Assembly (NCBI GenBank): GCA_009767595.1
Contig: VSDK01002018.1
Coordinates: 639,577-703,576 of the forward strand
DNA length: 64,000 nt
Source of the DNA: Symbiodinium kawagutii
Taxonomy: Eukaryota; Sar; Dinophyceae; Suessiales; Symbiodiniaceae
Direction of reading: 5' to 3'
The position numbers were made by a program, and so were the translations under genes. Below are positions 43,650-54,628 of the stretch, piece after piece. Each line of letters starts with the position of its first letter. The first letter of the stretch is position 1. The notes under the pieces are model-generated. The model did no database searches and was not told the DNA's origin. It saw nothing but the letters and a program-made list of their open reading frames with translations.

Positions 43650-45287
43650 ATCCTCACGTTGTGAATCAACCAACCACATCCAGCCACTCATGTAAGGGAT
43701 GGACCAAGAAAGCCAACCTTACCCCACGGCCATACCATTGCGATCCACCATGAACCATCATCAACTATCATTCACCACCATCAAATTAATGGTAGTCATC
43801 ATTAAAAACAATTGCAAACCATTTTTGAGCATTATCAACTGCATTTTGACAACTATCAAACACTATTACTCATTATGAGCCACCCTTAAATCGTTCTAAA
43901 CCACCATTCACTGAGAATCATTCGACGTCAACCATTCCGAAGCGTCAGAACTTCTCAGCCCAGCGACACGTTGTAAAAATCGCCCGCCAGCCGCAAGTGA
44001 TCCCTGGCCGCGATGCCACTGAGCTAGTCGACAGTTTGCGATGTGAGAGGCTCATGACGACGGTAGATGTAACAAACATGTGTATAATACATAATTATCT
44101 ATATTGTATATGAACATTCATGCAAATAAATTGTCATATGCTCAATTAGCCTGTAATTATACATGTTAAATAACTATAAACTGAAATCAAAGCATCTGTG
44201 CAAAATGAACAGAAACCGGCTAATGTACTTGGGGTTCGCATTTTGTTGAATAACTGGAGGATGGTAAGCAACATTTGTGGTTACATGCTGAGTGTCAACC
44301 AACAACCCCAGCTTGGAGTACTCTGATTCTCAAAAGAGAATCTTGGAAGCAACGATCATGGTCAAAATCATTATGAATGGTCAACGGGGGTAAGGATTAG
44401 TTAAATGATGTACATGATTGATAGTCTCTGGCAGTGATGGAATTTGATGGTTGAGGAATGGTCCAAAATGATTGGTAGTGGCTATGCCCAGAAACTCACA
44501 CCAATGAGGCTACTTACAGTACAATGCACCTATGATGAACTGATGAACTGTGTGTAAAAGCAATAAAACAAATCACAATCAGGCAGTCAAACCGTCCGCA
44601 CCATGGGGGCTCTGTTCATAGATTTGTTTGGTGTCCGTTACCAAGAATAAAACTCGTCGTTGATAATCACAACAATAACCAAACTTTTCGTTGCTTCAAC
44701 ATCGGGAATAACAATCACCAATCAGTGGGTCCAAAGCTGGTCTTCCCTACCGTGGCCAAAGGTAGCTCCAACATTCTGAAGAGCCCATCAGCCAGGGACA
44801 GGGGATAGGTATTTCTCAAGTGATAGGGGTACACTCAATTGGTCCAACATGAGTCTTTTATACTGACAAACCACCATAAATCCCCCATTTTTGGAGGTAC
44901 CCTCTTGCTTTAGAACTCCCTAACATTGGCGAAAGCAACAACCCACAACCCCGGATACAAAGCAAAACCTTTCCTGCATTGGTTGTAGTGCTCTTGTTTC
45001 CAGTGTGCAAATCACCAGAATCTACCGAGTGCTACACATGTTGCGCGTTTATCGGTTGAAGACATGCCCTTCATTCAAAATCTATTATGATTGGTGGTTG
45101 AATCATCATCATTGCTTACTATCCGCTATCATTCTCCCTTTCTCGCAATGACCATCATTATATATCAATATTATCCCCTATCATGGATATCATCCCCTTA
45201 TATTATTGCTTATGATTGCTTATTGATGGCTATAACCCTGTATGATCCCTTGATCATGGCACCTTTGCTCCCCAACAAACGGTCAAC
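43650..45287. other. Gene-free stretch
   Basis: Spacer with CCATTA-type words (43730-43960), a degenerate A copy near 44808-44925 (TATTTCTCAAGTGATAGGGG), and no supportable gene. Confidence 0.5.
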
Positions 45288-45345
45288 CACTCATCGCCCA
45301 GCGCAAACCACTCCGCTGAAACAAGTCGTGCAGACCCGGCACCAC
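45288..45345 (-). CDS. Exon of unrecognised gene
   Basis: Minus strand: acceptor AGCCTGTCACAG, 58 nt reading VVPGLHDLFQRSGLRWAMS, donor AGTG|GTTGAC. Phase 0 to 1, fitting 41420-41503. Confidence 0.45.
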
Positions 45346-45423
45346 CTGTGACAGGCTCGTGGATTCCAGAAATGGCTGGGAAGAGCTACCCTTGGGTAGT
45401 TCATATGGTTAATGGTTAATATA

Positions 45424-45527
45424 TGAGGGATTCTTGAAATAGGGAAGCCTCGAAATGGTTGGTTTATTAATATAAATGATTGTTATAAACAATGATTCGG
45501 GGGGTCCCCTATTTGCAGAAACACCCA
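45424..45527. mobile_element. Family A inverted-repeat element
   Basis: TGAGGGATTCTTGAAATAGG to CTATTTGCAGAAACACCCA, TA on both sides. Confidence 0.8.
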
Positions 45528-45903
45528 TATGGTTTATAGTTACCATAGATGGTCAATACCATTGTAGTTACCGTTTACCCTTGGGAAATAGCCACAAATG
45601 GTTGATCGTCAATATATGGTTAGTAGCTATCCGCGGCTGGTTTCACCTGGAAATGGTAGTAATGATTAATTGACAATTAATATATGGTTCACACTGGTTG
45701 ATATCGCACTAATAATGCTTGTTGATGACTAGATGGTTCAGAATGACTGGTGATATATATATATATAATAACTACTGGGTTGTTTACAACTATAGTTGCT
45801 TGATTGGAAATATATTGCTAATTCTGAGGGTTCATTGAAGCAAAAGCAATGGCAATGATCACCCTCGGGTAGATGTGCACCGGGTGGTTTCAGGTTTCAC
45901 CAG

Positions 45904-45968
45904 CTGATGCCATGGCACTTCGCATGGAGGGCACATTCCTGGAGATGCTGATCCAACAGAACTCTCTG
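45904..45968 (+). CDS. Possible plus-strand exon
   Basis: Plus strand: acceptor GGTTTCAGGTTTCACCAG, 65 nt reading DAMALRMEGTFLEMLIQQNS plus L, donor CTG|GTGATT. Phase 1 to 0. The minus strand can also be read (VLLDQHLQECALHAKCHG), so the strand is uncertain. Confidence 0.35.
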
Positions 45969-46003
45969 GTGATTTAGATTTCAAAGGATGCATTTACATA
46001 GTA

Positions 46004-46070
46004 TGGGTGTTTCTCCAAATAGGGGACCCCCAAATCATCCAATCTTAATCATGAAATTGAGAAACCCCCA
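46004..46070. mobile_element. Family A element, internally deleted
   Basis: 67 bp: TGGGTGTTTCTCCAAATAGG to AAATTGAGAAACCCCCA. Confidence 0.75.
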
Positions 46071-46687
46071 AATCCAAATCGCTCAATGCTTTTGTAGAAT
46101 CTAAATGTTTTCTTTACCGTGGATTTTCAGATTTGATAAAATCCACATGTAGGGATTACATTGAGGTGTATCCATATGCATAATCATTGGCATCCCCCAA
46201 CCCAGGCCCAACCCAGGCCCAACCCAACAAATCCCACTGATGTTCGGGAAGAATTCATGGAGAGATCTTCCAGGTTTCAGCCCTATCCTTAGGGTTGATA
46301 TCTTGTTCCTCTCATTGATGGTGATTTGGACACTTGACATCCCGTCATCGGTTGGTACATTTGGGTGTCCCTGGTACCCATGGCTGTTCACATCCCAAGG
46401 TGGTGTAACATACTCAATTTAATTGTCCCCATCATTGATCGCCAATCAACAAACCAGCCCAACCGTAGGGGGAAACGAAAATGTTCATCAAGCCATCAAC
46501 CAGGTAGTTTTTTTAACCATTGTTCTTCATTATCACCAATCATTAACCACAATTAGCTATCATTAACCATCAATCATACAAACACCACCAACTCATCTCA
46601 CTGTTCCCTATGATTCATGGTTTCACCCCCTCTGAAATGTTAATCAAACCACCAACCAGTTGATGCTGATGCTTCAACCCCCCTTGC

Positions 46688-46810
46688 CCCGCGTGGTCGT
46701 GTTGTGGCCCGCGTACCACGGTCTGGACCCGTGGCACTCCACACGACGCCGGCGATGTGACTGGGTGGCCCCACCGAAGGTGTCCATAGGAAATTCCAGA
46801 TGTTCATCTG
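46688..46810 (-). CDS. Exon of unrecognised gene
   Basis: Minus strand: acceptor TGAGATCTCAG, 123 nt reading DEHLEFPMDTFGGATQSHRR then RRVECHGSRPWYAGHNTTTR, GC donor (CGGG|GCAAGG). Phase 1 to 1. The plus strand is also open and GC-rich (RVVVLWPAYHGLDPWHSTRR), so the strand is tentative. Confidence 0.4.
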
Positions 46811-46916
46811 CTGAGATCTCAGGGCGTCAACGCGTAGTAAAGCTGGGTTCAGGACTCATTAAGTGATTAGAATAAATAGTGTTAGATAGCTTGTTATGAT
46901 AGTATCATGATCTCAT

Positions 46917-47021
46917 CTGGTGGGTGGTTGAACCACCCCGGCTGGAAAAAATGCACGAGTCAAGCAACTATTTGGTAATAATAAATAGGGACAACAACAA
47001 ATGTTTGAAACCACCAGCCAG
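46917..47021. mobile_element. Family C inverted-repeat element
   Basis: CTGGTGGGTGGTTGAACCAC to TTTGAAACCACCAGCCAG. Confidence 0.8.
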
Positions 47022-47276
47022 TCATGATATTAGACGTGGATTGATATTGGATGGCTTAATAAAGGGACAAAATTGTACTTTGATTGATGAATAATGATTG
47101 AAATTAGCGAAAGGTTCATTAATCATCTTATATTTCACTTTCCATGAAAATGGATCGCAACCTGTCGCTATCAGTAACTCATTGGACGAATTTGGACCAA
47201 GTGCATCATTGGTAACTCAGTGGTTGAGAGGGCAAAGCCTGTCATGCTGGCCAGTAGATGCAGTCTACTATGATGA

Positions 47277-47352
47277 GCTGGTTGGTGTTTCAACCCCTTT
47301 CTAAAAATATTGTTTCATCAACCATCCCACATATTGGGAAAATACATGATAT
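47277..47352. mobile_element. Family C element, right end lost
   Basis: GCTGGTTGGTGTTTCAACCC, then CATCAACCATCCCACATATT; the closing arm is absent. Confidence 0.6.
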
Positions 47353-47389
47353 AGAAAAAAACACAAAGCAAATAGGGCCACAGCTCAAC

Positions 47390-47475
47390 AGGGGTGGTTT
47401 CGCTTACACCCCACAACTACTCTAGAGGGTCAAGGCTGCCCCCCAGGGATCCTTAACTTAGATTTGTTCACTAGG
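47390..47475. mobile_element. Left part of a family D element split by the LINE
   Basis: CCCCCCAGGGATCCTTAACT and the 16-bp direct repeat join, without the LINE, to GTAACTACCAGG at 50090. The joined sequence parallels the D copies at 11.3 and 16.95 kb. Confidence 0.6.
47460..47475. repeat. Target-site duplication of the LINE (3' side)
   Basis: AGATTTGTTCACTAGG here and at 50074-50089; 16 bp, identical. Confidence 0.95.
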
Positions 47476-50073
47476 TTTTTTTCCTGCCTTGCACACTGTC
47501 GGCCTCTCGAGCACTCCAGCACGCGAATAAATCACTAACAAAATGTCACATCACGGCCTTGTCCCGTGAGTGGTGTGGTCTGGAATTGACTGCAAAGTCA
47601 TCAGATCAGAACGGAAGTTCGAACAATTGGAATCAGTGTTTTTGAAAGCTCTTTCGACATTACAGAGGGAAGAAGCGGCGAGGAGAAACCAAGCTCTATG
47701 GGGGACAGAAAATGTCAAGTGCCCAAAAAATCCAGAAAGACGGCCAAAACCAAAATCTTTACAGACTGTACTTTGCTGAGCGTGACACACTTGGCAGCCC
47801 TGCTGCTTCAAAAACAAACAGGCGATAAAGCGAAATTTGGTGACAGCTTTACGAATGGAATCTTTGTCCAGCCAAGACGTGTCACGAGGGTACATAGCAC
47901 AAAAATCAATCATCACCAGCAGCCAAGGTATCTTAGTACCGGCCCGACTGGACTCGAAAGAAATGGACGCTGATTGAAAGTATCTCACAAATGCATGCGC
48001 CTGCGAAGGGGAAAGTTTAGACTGAACACCACTAGTCTCTACCGTGACCTGAGGAAAGGCAGGAACATATTGAAGATTGCGCGTCTTAAGGTCAAATTCG
48101 GAAAAGTGGGCCCTCAATTCTTGCAGCGTAGGTTCAAAGTTAGTTCCGCGGACACAGGCGTCAACATATCTTTGCTCAACTGGGGCTATTTGAAAAACAG
48201 GGGTTTGACGTAGACAGAAGCCAGAACAGGCAGACTGTTTTCCAGAATAGCGACGGCTAGGGGGACAAGCGCACACTCGAGCGATAGAAGCAGGGAACGC
48301 GAAATCTGCATCATCACTGTTCGGATTGCCAAGGGCCCCTGTTTGGACGACCGCACTCCGTTTAGACAAAGTTGACACTATGTGGACTTGAAGTTCAACC
48401 GCTTTCTTCAGTCGTGCCTGATAAGTTTGGAATTTAGTAGCTGCCTCTGCCGTTGCCGCAGCTTTAGCCAACCGATCAGCTTCAGTATTTCCAGCGGTGA
48501 GAAACTGGGACTGGGATCTGCAACATGGACTGGCATGAGCTTTTACCTTGAAGCAACTGATGGTACCAGGAAAACTGTCCAACGCAACAGCCATCTGCAT
48601 CCACAAATCTCGATTATCGCAATGCGATAGAAAAGAATCGCGCTGATTAGTTTGAATGGAACGGACACCCTTGACAACAGCTGCGCAGTCGGTGGCTATT
48701 TGAACAGAACCTTGGAAATGATGAAGAACTAACAGGACAGCAAAAATTTCAGCACGCTGGGAAGAAATATCCGCACTTGGGACTTTGCACGCGAAGCTGA
48801 CCTGACCTGGCACGAAATACGCAGCAGCACCAACACGCAGGTCCTTACATGGAGTGTGCACGCAACTTCCGTCGACAAAAACAACATCTGCAGGTTCAAA
48901 GCGGCGTTCACACGGGGGGATTTCAATCTGCGTTTCTTGGATTGCGATCCTCGGGGAAAAAATGACGCCAGTATTCCATGAAAGATTTGACTCAAGAGGG
49001 GGGTCAGGAGGTCGAGTGTCTTCGTATTTTTCGCATTGCGCAAACAAATGGTGATGTGTTTCAACCTGAAGACATTGAGGGCAAAGCTTGGTCGACGACA
49101 ACCCAGCCGCAGCTAAACGGGGCGCTGTGAAAATTCGTCCTGATAAGGCTTGTCGCAAGAAATTTTTTGCATGTTCAAAATCTCTGGGGAGTTTTGCGAA
49201 CAAACCACTGACACATTCAAACATTGTATCGTTCTTGGAGGATCCATCTAACAGAATCCGAGTGAGGAAAATGTCGACTTGGTGATTCTCGGGGATATGT
49301 CCAGTCTCATGCCTAGCTTGAACATTACTAATGAGAAAATCACGAACTGCATCGCCAACAATCTCAAAAAAGAAACCGTCACTGAAATCAGTAATGAAAA
49401 AATTACCGGATTTTGTCACGAACTGAAGGGCATCAGTGTCTGAAATCTGCCATTTGATCTTGTCAAGCAGAAATTTGAGAATCTTGCTCTGGCCATTAAT
49501 CGCACCACCTTTTGGGGTAGGAATTTGCCTAGCATTCTGAAGGATACAACGCACTAACGAGATGTTTGTCTTTGCCAGCCGTCGCAGAGTACCTAGGACA
49601 TGACAAACCCATTTACCCAAAGGATCAAGAAATGGATCACGCTGGGTGGCCATGATTAAATAAGGAGATCGTAATCTATGCGCCGAAGGATCCAAAATAT
49701 TGACTACGGCGGCTCTTAGTTTCTTGATCACCTTGTTGGAAATGCCCTGGGTCTCAGTTCCATACACCCATTTAGAGTGCGCATGTGATTGAATAAAAAA
49801 GGGTTTGTGGTGCATAGGGATGGGAAGCGTTTTGATCTTACCCAAAACCTCAATGGCACTGGTCGCCCTTTTAGACTGCAAAACCGAATTCCTAGCATGA
49901 TTCAGCTGGTGAATCCTACCTAAGGATTTTGCTTGGGTAACAATCTTGAAGGGTCTACCTAATTGCTGTTGAAAAACACGACCGCTTGTTCTGGATTTTG
50001 CTAAGATCTCGGATTTCTGTTCGTTGAGGACTTGTCCTATGTCAGCATCGAAAGCAGCAATCTCATTGAAAGC
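47476..50073 (-). mobile_element. 5'-truncated LINE (non-LTR retrotransposon)
   Basis: A 2.6-kb insertion on the minus strand, bounded by identical 16-bp direct repeats. Its 3' end carries an A7 tail (T7 at 47476-47482 on the plus strand) directly against the repeat, as expected for target-primed reverse transcription. About 68 bp of 3' UTR separate the TGA (47551-47553) from the tail. The 5' end is cut inside the reverse transcriptase, a usual outcome of incomplete reverse transcription. No frame break is seen, so the insertion is probably young. It lies inside an older family D element. Confidence 0.93.
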
Positions 50074-50085
50074 AGATTTGTTCAC
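47551..50085 (-). CDS. LINE ORF2 remnant: RT C-terminus, CCHC, RNase H
   Basis: 844 open codons on the minus strand ending in TGA. The first four codons lie in the target duplication and the apparent GTG start is not native; the true N-terminus, with the catalytic YxDD, is missing. Residues 8-27 (FNEIAAFDADIGQVLNEQKS) match what follows motif C in LINE reverse transcriptases, that is motif D, so the cut falls between C and D. Residues about 85-150 are thumb-like (WVYGTET, RSPYLIM). C335-x2-C338...H346-x4-C351 is the zinc knuckle often found after LINE RTs. RNase H spans about 400-545 with D405 (FVDGS), E446, D466 (ATDC), H517 and D537, all catalytic positions kept. Residues 600-844 are a cysteine-bearing C-terminal region of unknown role. 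It cannot mobilise itself without the RT core. Confidence 0.9.
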   Translation of the reverse strand: MNKSAFNEIAAFDADIGQVLNEQKSEILAKSRTSGRVFQQQLGRPFKIVTQAKSLGRIHQLNHARNSVLQSKRATSAIEVLGKIKTLPIPMHHKPFFIQSHAHSKWVYGTETQGISNKVIKKLRAAVVNILDPSAHRLRSPYLIMATQRDPFLDPLGKWVCHVLGTLRRLAKTNISLVRCILQNARQIPTPKGGAINGQSKILKFLLDKIKWQISDTDALQFVTKSGNFFITDFSDGFFFEIVGDAVRDFLISNVQARHETGHIPENHQVDIFLTRILLDGSSKNDTMFECVSGLFAKLPRDFEHAKNFLRQALSGRIFTAPRLAAAGLSSTKLCPQCLQVETHHHLFAQCEKYEDTRPPDPPLESNLSWNTGVIFSPRIAIQETQIEIPPCERRFEPADVVFVDGSCVHTPCKDLRVGAAAYFVPGQVSFACKVPSADISSQRAEIFAVLLVLHHFQGSVQIATDCAAVVKGVRSIQTNQRDSFLSHCDNRDLWMQMAVALDSFPGTISCFKVKAHASPCCRSQSQFLTAGNTEADRLAKAAATAEAATKFQTYQARLKKAVELQVHIVSTLSKRSAVVQTGALGNPNSDDADFAFPASIARVCACPPSRRYSGKQSACSGFCLRQTPVFQIAPVEQRYVDACVRGTNFEPTLQELRAHFSEFDLKTRNLQYVPAFPQVTVETSGVQSKLSPSQAHAFVRYFQSASISFESSRAGTKIPWLLVMIDFCAMYPRDTSWLDKDSIRKAVTKFRFIACLFLKQQGCQVCHAQQSTVCKDFGFGRLSGFFGHLTFSVPHRAWFLLAASSLCNVERAFKNTDSNCSNFRSDLMTLQSIPDHTTHGTRP

Positions 50086-50089
50086 TAGG
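50074..50089. repeat. Target-site duplication of the LINE (5' side)
   Basis: Identical to 47460-47475. The next bases (GTAACTACCAGG) resume the family D element. Confidence 0.95.
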
Positions 50090-50121
50090 GTAACTACCAG
50101 GCAAGGGGAGATATATCTATA

Positions 50122-50227
50122 CTGGCTGGTGGTTGAGCCACCCTATGAAAAATATGCTTGTCAACCAACCATTTGTTAATAATTACTTACGTTTGGGAAA
50201 ACAAACAATGTTCCAAACCACCAGCCA
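50122..50227. mobile_element. Family C inverted-repeat element
   Basis: CTGGCTGGTGGTTGAGCCAC to GTTCCAAACCACCAGCCA. Confidence 0.85.
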
Positions 50228-50239
50228 AGTATACTTAGG

Positions 50240-50460
50240 CGGGTTGTGTTCACCAACGAACCTCACCCGGGGGGTTACCACTCTGTAGGCTCCGTCCGGG
50301 GTCCCCTTTCCGCACTGCCGCCCAAGTTCCACTGGCGGCATCGGTGGCATCGGCGGGGCATTCCCCAACCTTGCACGGAACCGTTTTGACGTTTCGGCGC
50401 TCCGCGGTGAACCGCGGTGAACAGCTGAGGTTGTTACCCTGCTTGTGCAGCAGATCACCA
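50240..50460 (-). other. GC-rich coding-like island
   Basis: Two minus frames are open (VELGRQCGKGTPDGAYRVV and NVKTVPCKVGECPADATDAA). Boundaries could not be set. The word TACAGAGTGG with nearby TTGGTGAAC also occurs at 31804-31842 on the minus strand, perhaps a shared exon or repeat. Confidence 0.35.
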
Positions 50461-50469
50461 GATTCTATC

Positions 50470-50579
50470 GGGGTGTTTCTCTAAATAGGGGACCAAAAAA
50501 TGCTGGTTTATCTGGTTTAGAACTATAAATGCTTAGTAAAGGATGAGTTGGGGGGTTCGCCTATTTTGAGAAACCACCA
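50470..50579. mobile_element. Family A inverted-repeat element
   Basis: GGGGTGTTTCTCTAAATAGG to CTATTTTGAGAAACCACCA. Confidence 0.8.
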
Positions 50580-51104
50580 TGTATGTACCTAGGCAAAAAT
50601 ATGTAGTACTGTACCGCTTAAATTGTAAAGATATTATATATGGTAGACTTGGAGCACCAGCAGGAAGGTTTATCTCTTGGTTCTTAAAACTCTTCGCTGC
50701 ACACACAGCAATTAACAAATGACAAGCTGGTGGCTAAATGATGCTGCCCAACTCTGCATCTGGCACGTGGGATACCACCAAAGCTATCGTCATTGTATTC
50801 GGTGTGCAGGAGCAATCGTGATCTCCTGGGCTGGCATGGATGCAATGATACCTTCACAGGGGTACCAGCGGCTTGTACACCTACGACTTAAGAAGCAAGC
50901 ATCAACGAAGAGGCAATCAACTGCCAAATGGGCGTGTGTCCAGCAATATAAGCTCATAATCACTACTGATAGGTGCAAGCAAATTGCCAAGTCATGAATT
51001 TCTCAAGCATGCCTAAGCAAAGTACAGCTCCGTAATCTTTCGATTGGCACTTGGATGTTCATCAACAGTTCCAGCTTATGACAATCATTGATCTTGATGT
51101 CTTG

Positions 51105-51233
51105 ATGGTGGCTTCTTGAGATGGGGAAGCAAAAAAATGGCTGGTCTATGCTGGTCTATGCTGGTCTATTATCATAACTTGGTTAATAAACTGGATGATT
51201 TGGGGGTACTCCTATGACTTTAGAAACCACCCA
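51105..51233. mobile_element. Family A element with short internal tandem repeat
   Basis: TGGTGGCTTCTTGAGATGGG to GACTTTAGAAACCACCCA. GCTGGTCTAT is repeated three times inside. Confidence 0.75.
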
Positions 51234-51699
51234 CATGGCAAACACTGAAACCCAGCAACGGAGTTGAAGCAGCGTCAAAAACCCTTGCGTAATCCGTTAC
51301 AATAGCTGGTCCGTACGGATTTGAATCTTCTGCGAAGCCACCATGATACAACAGGTAGTTTAACCTCAGCTGTGGTTGGCCCCGCAGCTCAGCTTATCTC
51401 ACTGGCTGCAGCTCCCTCAGCACGAGTGATCGGAGCAAGAGCCGAGGATCCCGACACATCTTCTTCATTTTGATTTGCATTGATACTATTGTACAACCTC
51501 AGGGCGTGTAGACAGTCACCAAAGCGCCGCGTGGGGGATACCTTTATGGATGAGAATTCCCAGGCATGTCAGGTCAGGCCAAACCACCCCAAGTACTCAA
51601 CTCAGCGTCGCCACGTTGGGCAAATGGTGATGTTGGACCGCTGAATTGCTATGAAGATATGCTGTATGAGGGTGCGCCCATTGATGATGTGAGTCGCTG

Positions 51700-51805
51700 G
51701 ATGGTTTCACTACTGGTTGAAACCACTTTAAAATATATTGGTGAACTAACCATTTGTATCATTTGTACTTTGTTAGTAGGGAAAATACAAAATTCTTGAA
51801 ATCAT
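51700..51805. mobile_element. Family C element, degenerate
   Basis: CTACTGGTTGAAACCAC and AACTAACCATTTGTATC with GTAGGGAAAATACAAAATT; outer arms decayed. Confidence 0.45.
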
Positions 51806-51912
51806 TAGTAATACTGCTTATGAACTTGGATGGTGACTAGGTATCACCATGAACAAACCCTTGGACCAATGTCGCTTGGGCTCTCGGATGATGGTCAACC
51901 ACTGGAGATACC

Positions 51913-52212
51913 ATGGACCCGCAAGGATCCTGGCCGGCCATTGGCCTAGCATCAGTTGCTTACAACTGGCACCCCAACATTCGAAACATGTCAACTTCCA
52001 CAACTGCCAACGAAAAACCAAAACGAAATCGCAACCAGTTTGGTGGACTATCAGTTGAAATCGCAATCCTTCCCCAAGGACTTTCAGTTTTTCACTGTGC
52101 AGTTGGGGATAGGGATGACCCATCAGAGTTGACAATAGTGGAGGATCTCACCGGGGGACAGTTGTCAGGAATCTCACCACAGAAATGCGTCATTTCCAAT
52201 GACCGCGCCTAA
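51913..52212 (+). CDS. Plus-strand coding-like frame ending in TAA
   Basis: The plus frame contains QFGGLSVEIAILPQGLSVFH then CAVGDRDDPSELTIVEDLTG and ends SPQKCVISNDRA with TAA. Natural composition of a soluble domain. A start or acceptor could not be fixed (AG before CATCAG at 51948 is possible). The minus strand is open for 105 codons but reads as its hydrophobic mirror. No family recognised. Confidence 0.4.
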   Translation: MDPQGSWPAIGLASVAYNWHPNIRNMSTSTTANEKPKRNRNQFGGLSVEIAILPQGLSVFHCAVGDRDDPSELTIVEDLTGGQLSGISPQKCVISNDRA

Positions 52213-53625
52213 TCAGAGCTCACAAGTCATAAGCTGACCCTAAGGTTAGCCCAGTTGTATGAGCTTACCCTAATGTCCAGCTGCGTTCCCATGTCTTGCC
52301 CATGCAACTGGGTCGCTCCATGAATGTCTTCGCTAGCCTCCAGCGACAGATAGAATGAGAGGTCCTGTCACAGCAGGTCGACGCTTCCTACCATCCCAAG
52401 GGTTCCCATGGCAGGCTCCACTGCCTGAGCTTCCAAGCATGGAAACCAAGCTGTGACCGCTTGATTCAAAACTTGAAACTCAGCTTCTTGCCAAAGACAA
52501 CTCAATCTGAAGGTTCATAATGTGAGATCCAACCACCGCTAAATAGCTGCTTCATTCGATACGCGCGGTTTATCTCATTGTACTCATGCAAAGAGCCATA
52601 AGCAGCCAGGGTGCTTCGTTTCCAAGAACAATGAATCATGAAATTGAAGGACCGGGTAAAGACTCAGCTTTGATGGGCCGATGAACGCAACACTCAAATC
52701 TTGGCTGTTTCGGTGCTTCGAGTCTAATTGGTTTCCCAGCAAAACCATGCTCTGTAAACCATTCTTCTAAAAAGCGGATTTTCTGCTTCTAGGTCAGTTT
52801 GCCAGAGAGTCATTGAAGGCGAATGAGACGGATCCTGTTTCGGCTTCTGGAACCCGCCAATCATCTCCGGTGGTCAACGACAACACACCAACAACAGCAT
52901 CAACAATCATATCCACAACGACGACAAACACAGCCACAACAACAACAACAGCAGAACCAGCAATAAGAAACAGCAGCAACAACAGCGATGAATCACCAAC
53001 TGGCGAACTATAGCGTTCTAAACCCTGGTGCAAACCAATGCGTTCAACAAGAAGGATGGTTCACTGTAATAATGGGATCCTGGGACATCTTCAAATATCA
53101 CCAAGCAAGCCGCATGTGACGATTCCAACAAGCAGTGCTCAGTCCCTGCAGTCCTCTCACTGCATGAGAAGTCGACCTCTCGTTTCAGGTGATAGGGATG
53201 TTCATGGGATACAAAGGGGGTAGCCCCAACAGTGGCTACTAAGCACTGGTGGTCAATATTGACAGTGCTGTGTGGTCGCTAACGGTTGTTAATGTGGCTC
53301 ACAGTGGTTCATGGTGGTAGCAAATTACTGGATGTTACTGGTAGTAGTGAAACACGGGAATAATCAGGGATAATCACTCTGCGATGATGCAATATCCAAT
53401 CTTTGTGAGAACTACACAGCCATTGGACCATAGTTGCTCCTTTTGCACCTCAAAAAGTGGTTCTTTAAAGCCTCAATACAAACATAAATTGCCATATAAT
53501 TCATAGAAACCAACGAGAATAAAACAACCAATCTCTTTGACTGATGCTCTTTCAAAGTCGCTCGCACCTTCACCGACTCTCCCTGTTCTCCGCCACCCCA
53601 TCCCCGACTCCTGCCTCAACACGAG

Positions 53626-53688
53626 GCAAGCGAGAAATCGGGGACCGGACTATATGGGCCCCTCAAAATGATCGACGGCCAGCGGAAG
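53626..53688 (+). CDS. Plus-strand exon candidate
   Basis: A long pyrimidine tract (53570-53620) precedes acceptor AACACGAG; 63 nt read KREIGDRTIWAPQNDRRPAE and end at donor GAAG|GTTTCC. Phase 1 to 1, fitting 54435-54628. Another frame (ASEKSGTGLYGPLKMIDGQR) is phase 0 to 0 with the same sites. Confidence 0.45.
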
Positions 53689-53729
53689 GTTTCCAACTCC
53701 CGCGATTGGGTACACTTGGTGATTGATGA

Positions 53730-53914
53730 CCTGGTTGGTGGTTATAACCCTGAAAAACAGGTTATAAACCAACCAAAACGGTTGGTTGTATTCACAAATG
53801 GTTGGTAGTATGATCCCTGGTTGGTAGTATTAACAAATGGCACAAGTCCACCAACCAACCATTTGTTAATACTACCAACCAAAAATATGAGGCCTTATAA
53901 CGCCAGCCTGGATT
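53730..53914. mobile_element. Rearranged family C element
   Basis: CTGGTTGGTGGTTATAACCC starts a C copy; CAACCATTTGTTAATACTAC and its complement GGTTGGTAGTATTAACAAAT follow, so the core is duplicated in inverted form. Confidence 0.6.
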
Positions 53915-53917
53915 CTT

Positions 53918-54010
53918 ATTGGATGAAGCACCAATCATTGGCTGATTATGACAGTTAACTATGGTAATCAAGGATCCAACCAGTTCATTGTTTTCGAACT
54001 GGGTTAAAAG
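53918..54010. repeat. Family F repeat fragment
   Basis: ATCATTGGCTGATTATGACA with GTTAACTATGGTAATCA, similar to 63750-63782. Confidence 0.6.
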
Positions 54011-54434
54011 TTTGATCTGGATGATAACCACTGTTACTTTCATATTCTCCACAACTTACTTTCATGCATTGAGGTGACTGTAAAAGGGACATTTGGGTAT
54101 GTGCTAAAATAGGGTAACCAATGACCTAAAAATGATCATTATGATCATTCTACTAGGAAACCGCCAGTTTGGGGGCCACAACCATTTTGGCATACCCATA
54201 TATGGAAGTCCTTGCTGCTATGGATCATGGGAACTTGAAGTTTCTCACCTTTGGGTGACCATTGGGTCAACGCATGCCGACATACCGAATGGATAAGCCA
54301 TTGCACGTGGCATCTCTCGTGGCAATGGTAGCCCCAACCCGAAACCGCTGACCAGTCGAGAGTGAGGATCTTAACCCAACAACAAACATCGGATTCCAAT
54401 GGTCATCCCATTCAAATTTCCAAGCCAATTTCAG

Positions 54435-54628
54435 GGCGTACCTATGCGTACCAACTTTTCGGGACAAACCGAACAATGCAAACTGAGCAGTGGCAACGCA
54501 AACACGCGAGGCAGTGGGACTACGATCTGATGGTATTTCCCTACGATCATCCCTGGGGATGCTCGTTTGGGGTAGCACTGGCACAGCCCTCTGACCAAAA
54601 AGACTGTACCAAGAGCAACAAATGCTGA
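54435..54628 (+). CDS. Plus-strand exon candidate, ends in TGA
   Basis: Acceptor CCAAGCCAATTTCAG, then RTYAYQLFGTNRTMQTEQWQ, RKHARQWDYDLMVFPYDHPW and GCSFGVALAQPSDQKDCTKS, ending in TGA. Phase 1 entry fits 53626-53688. Aromatic and polar, strongly protein-like. The minus strand is open for 124 codons, so the strand is not certain. No family recognised. Confidence 0.45.
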
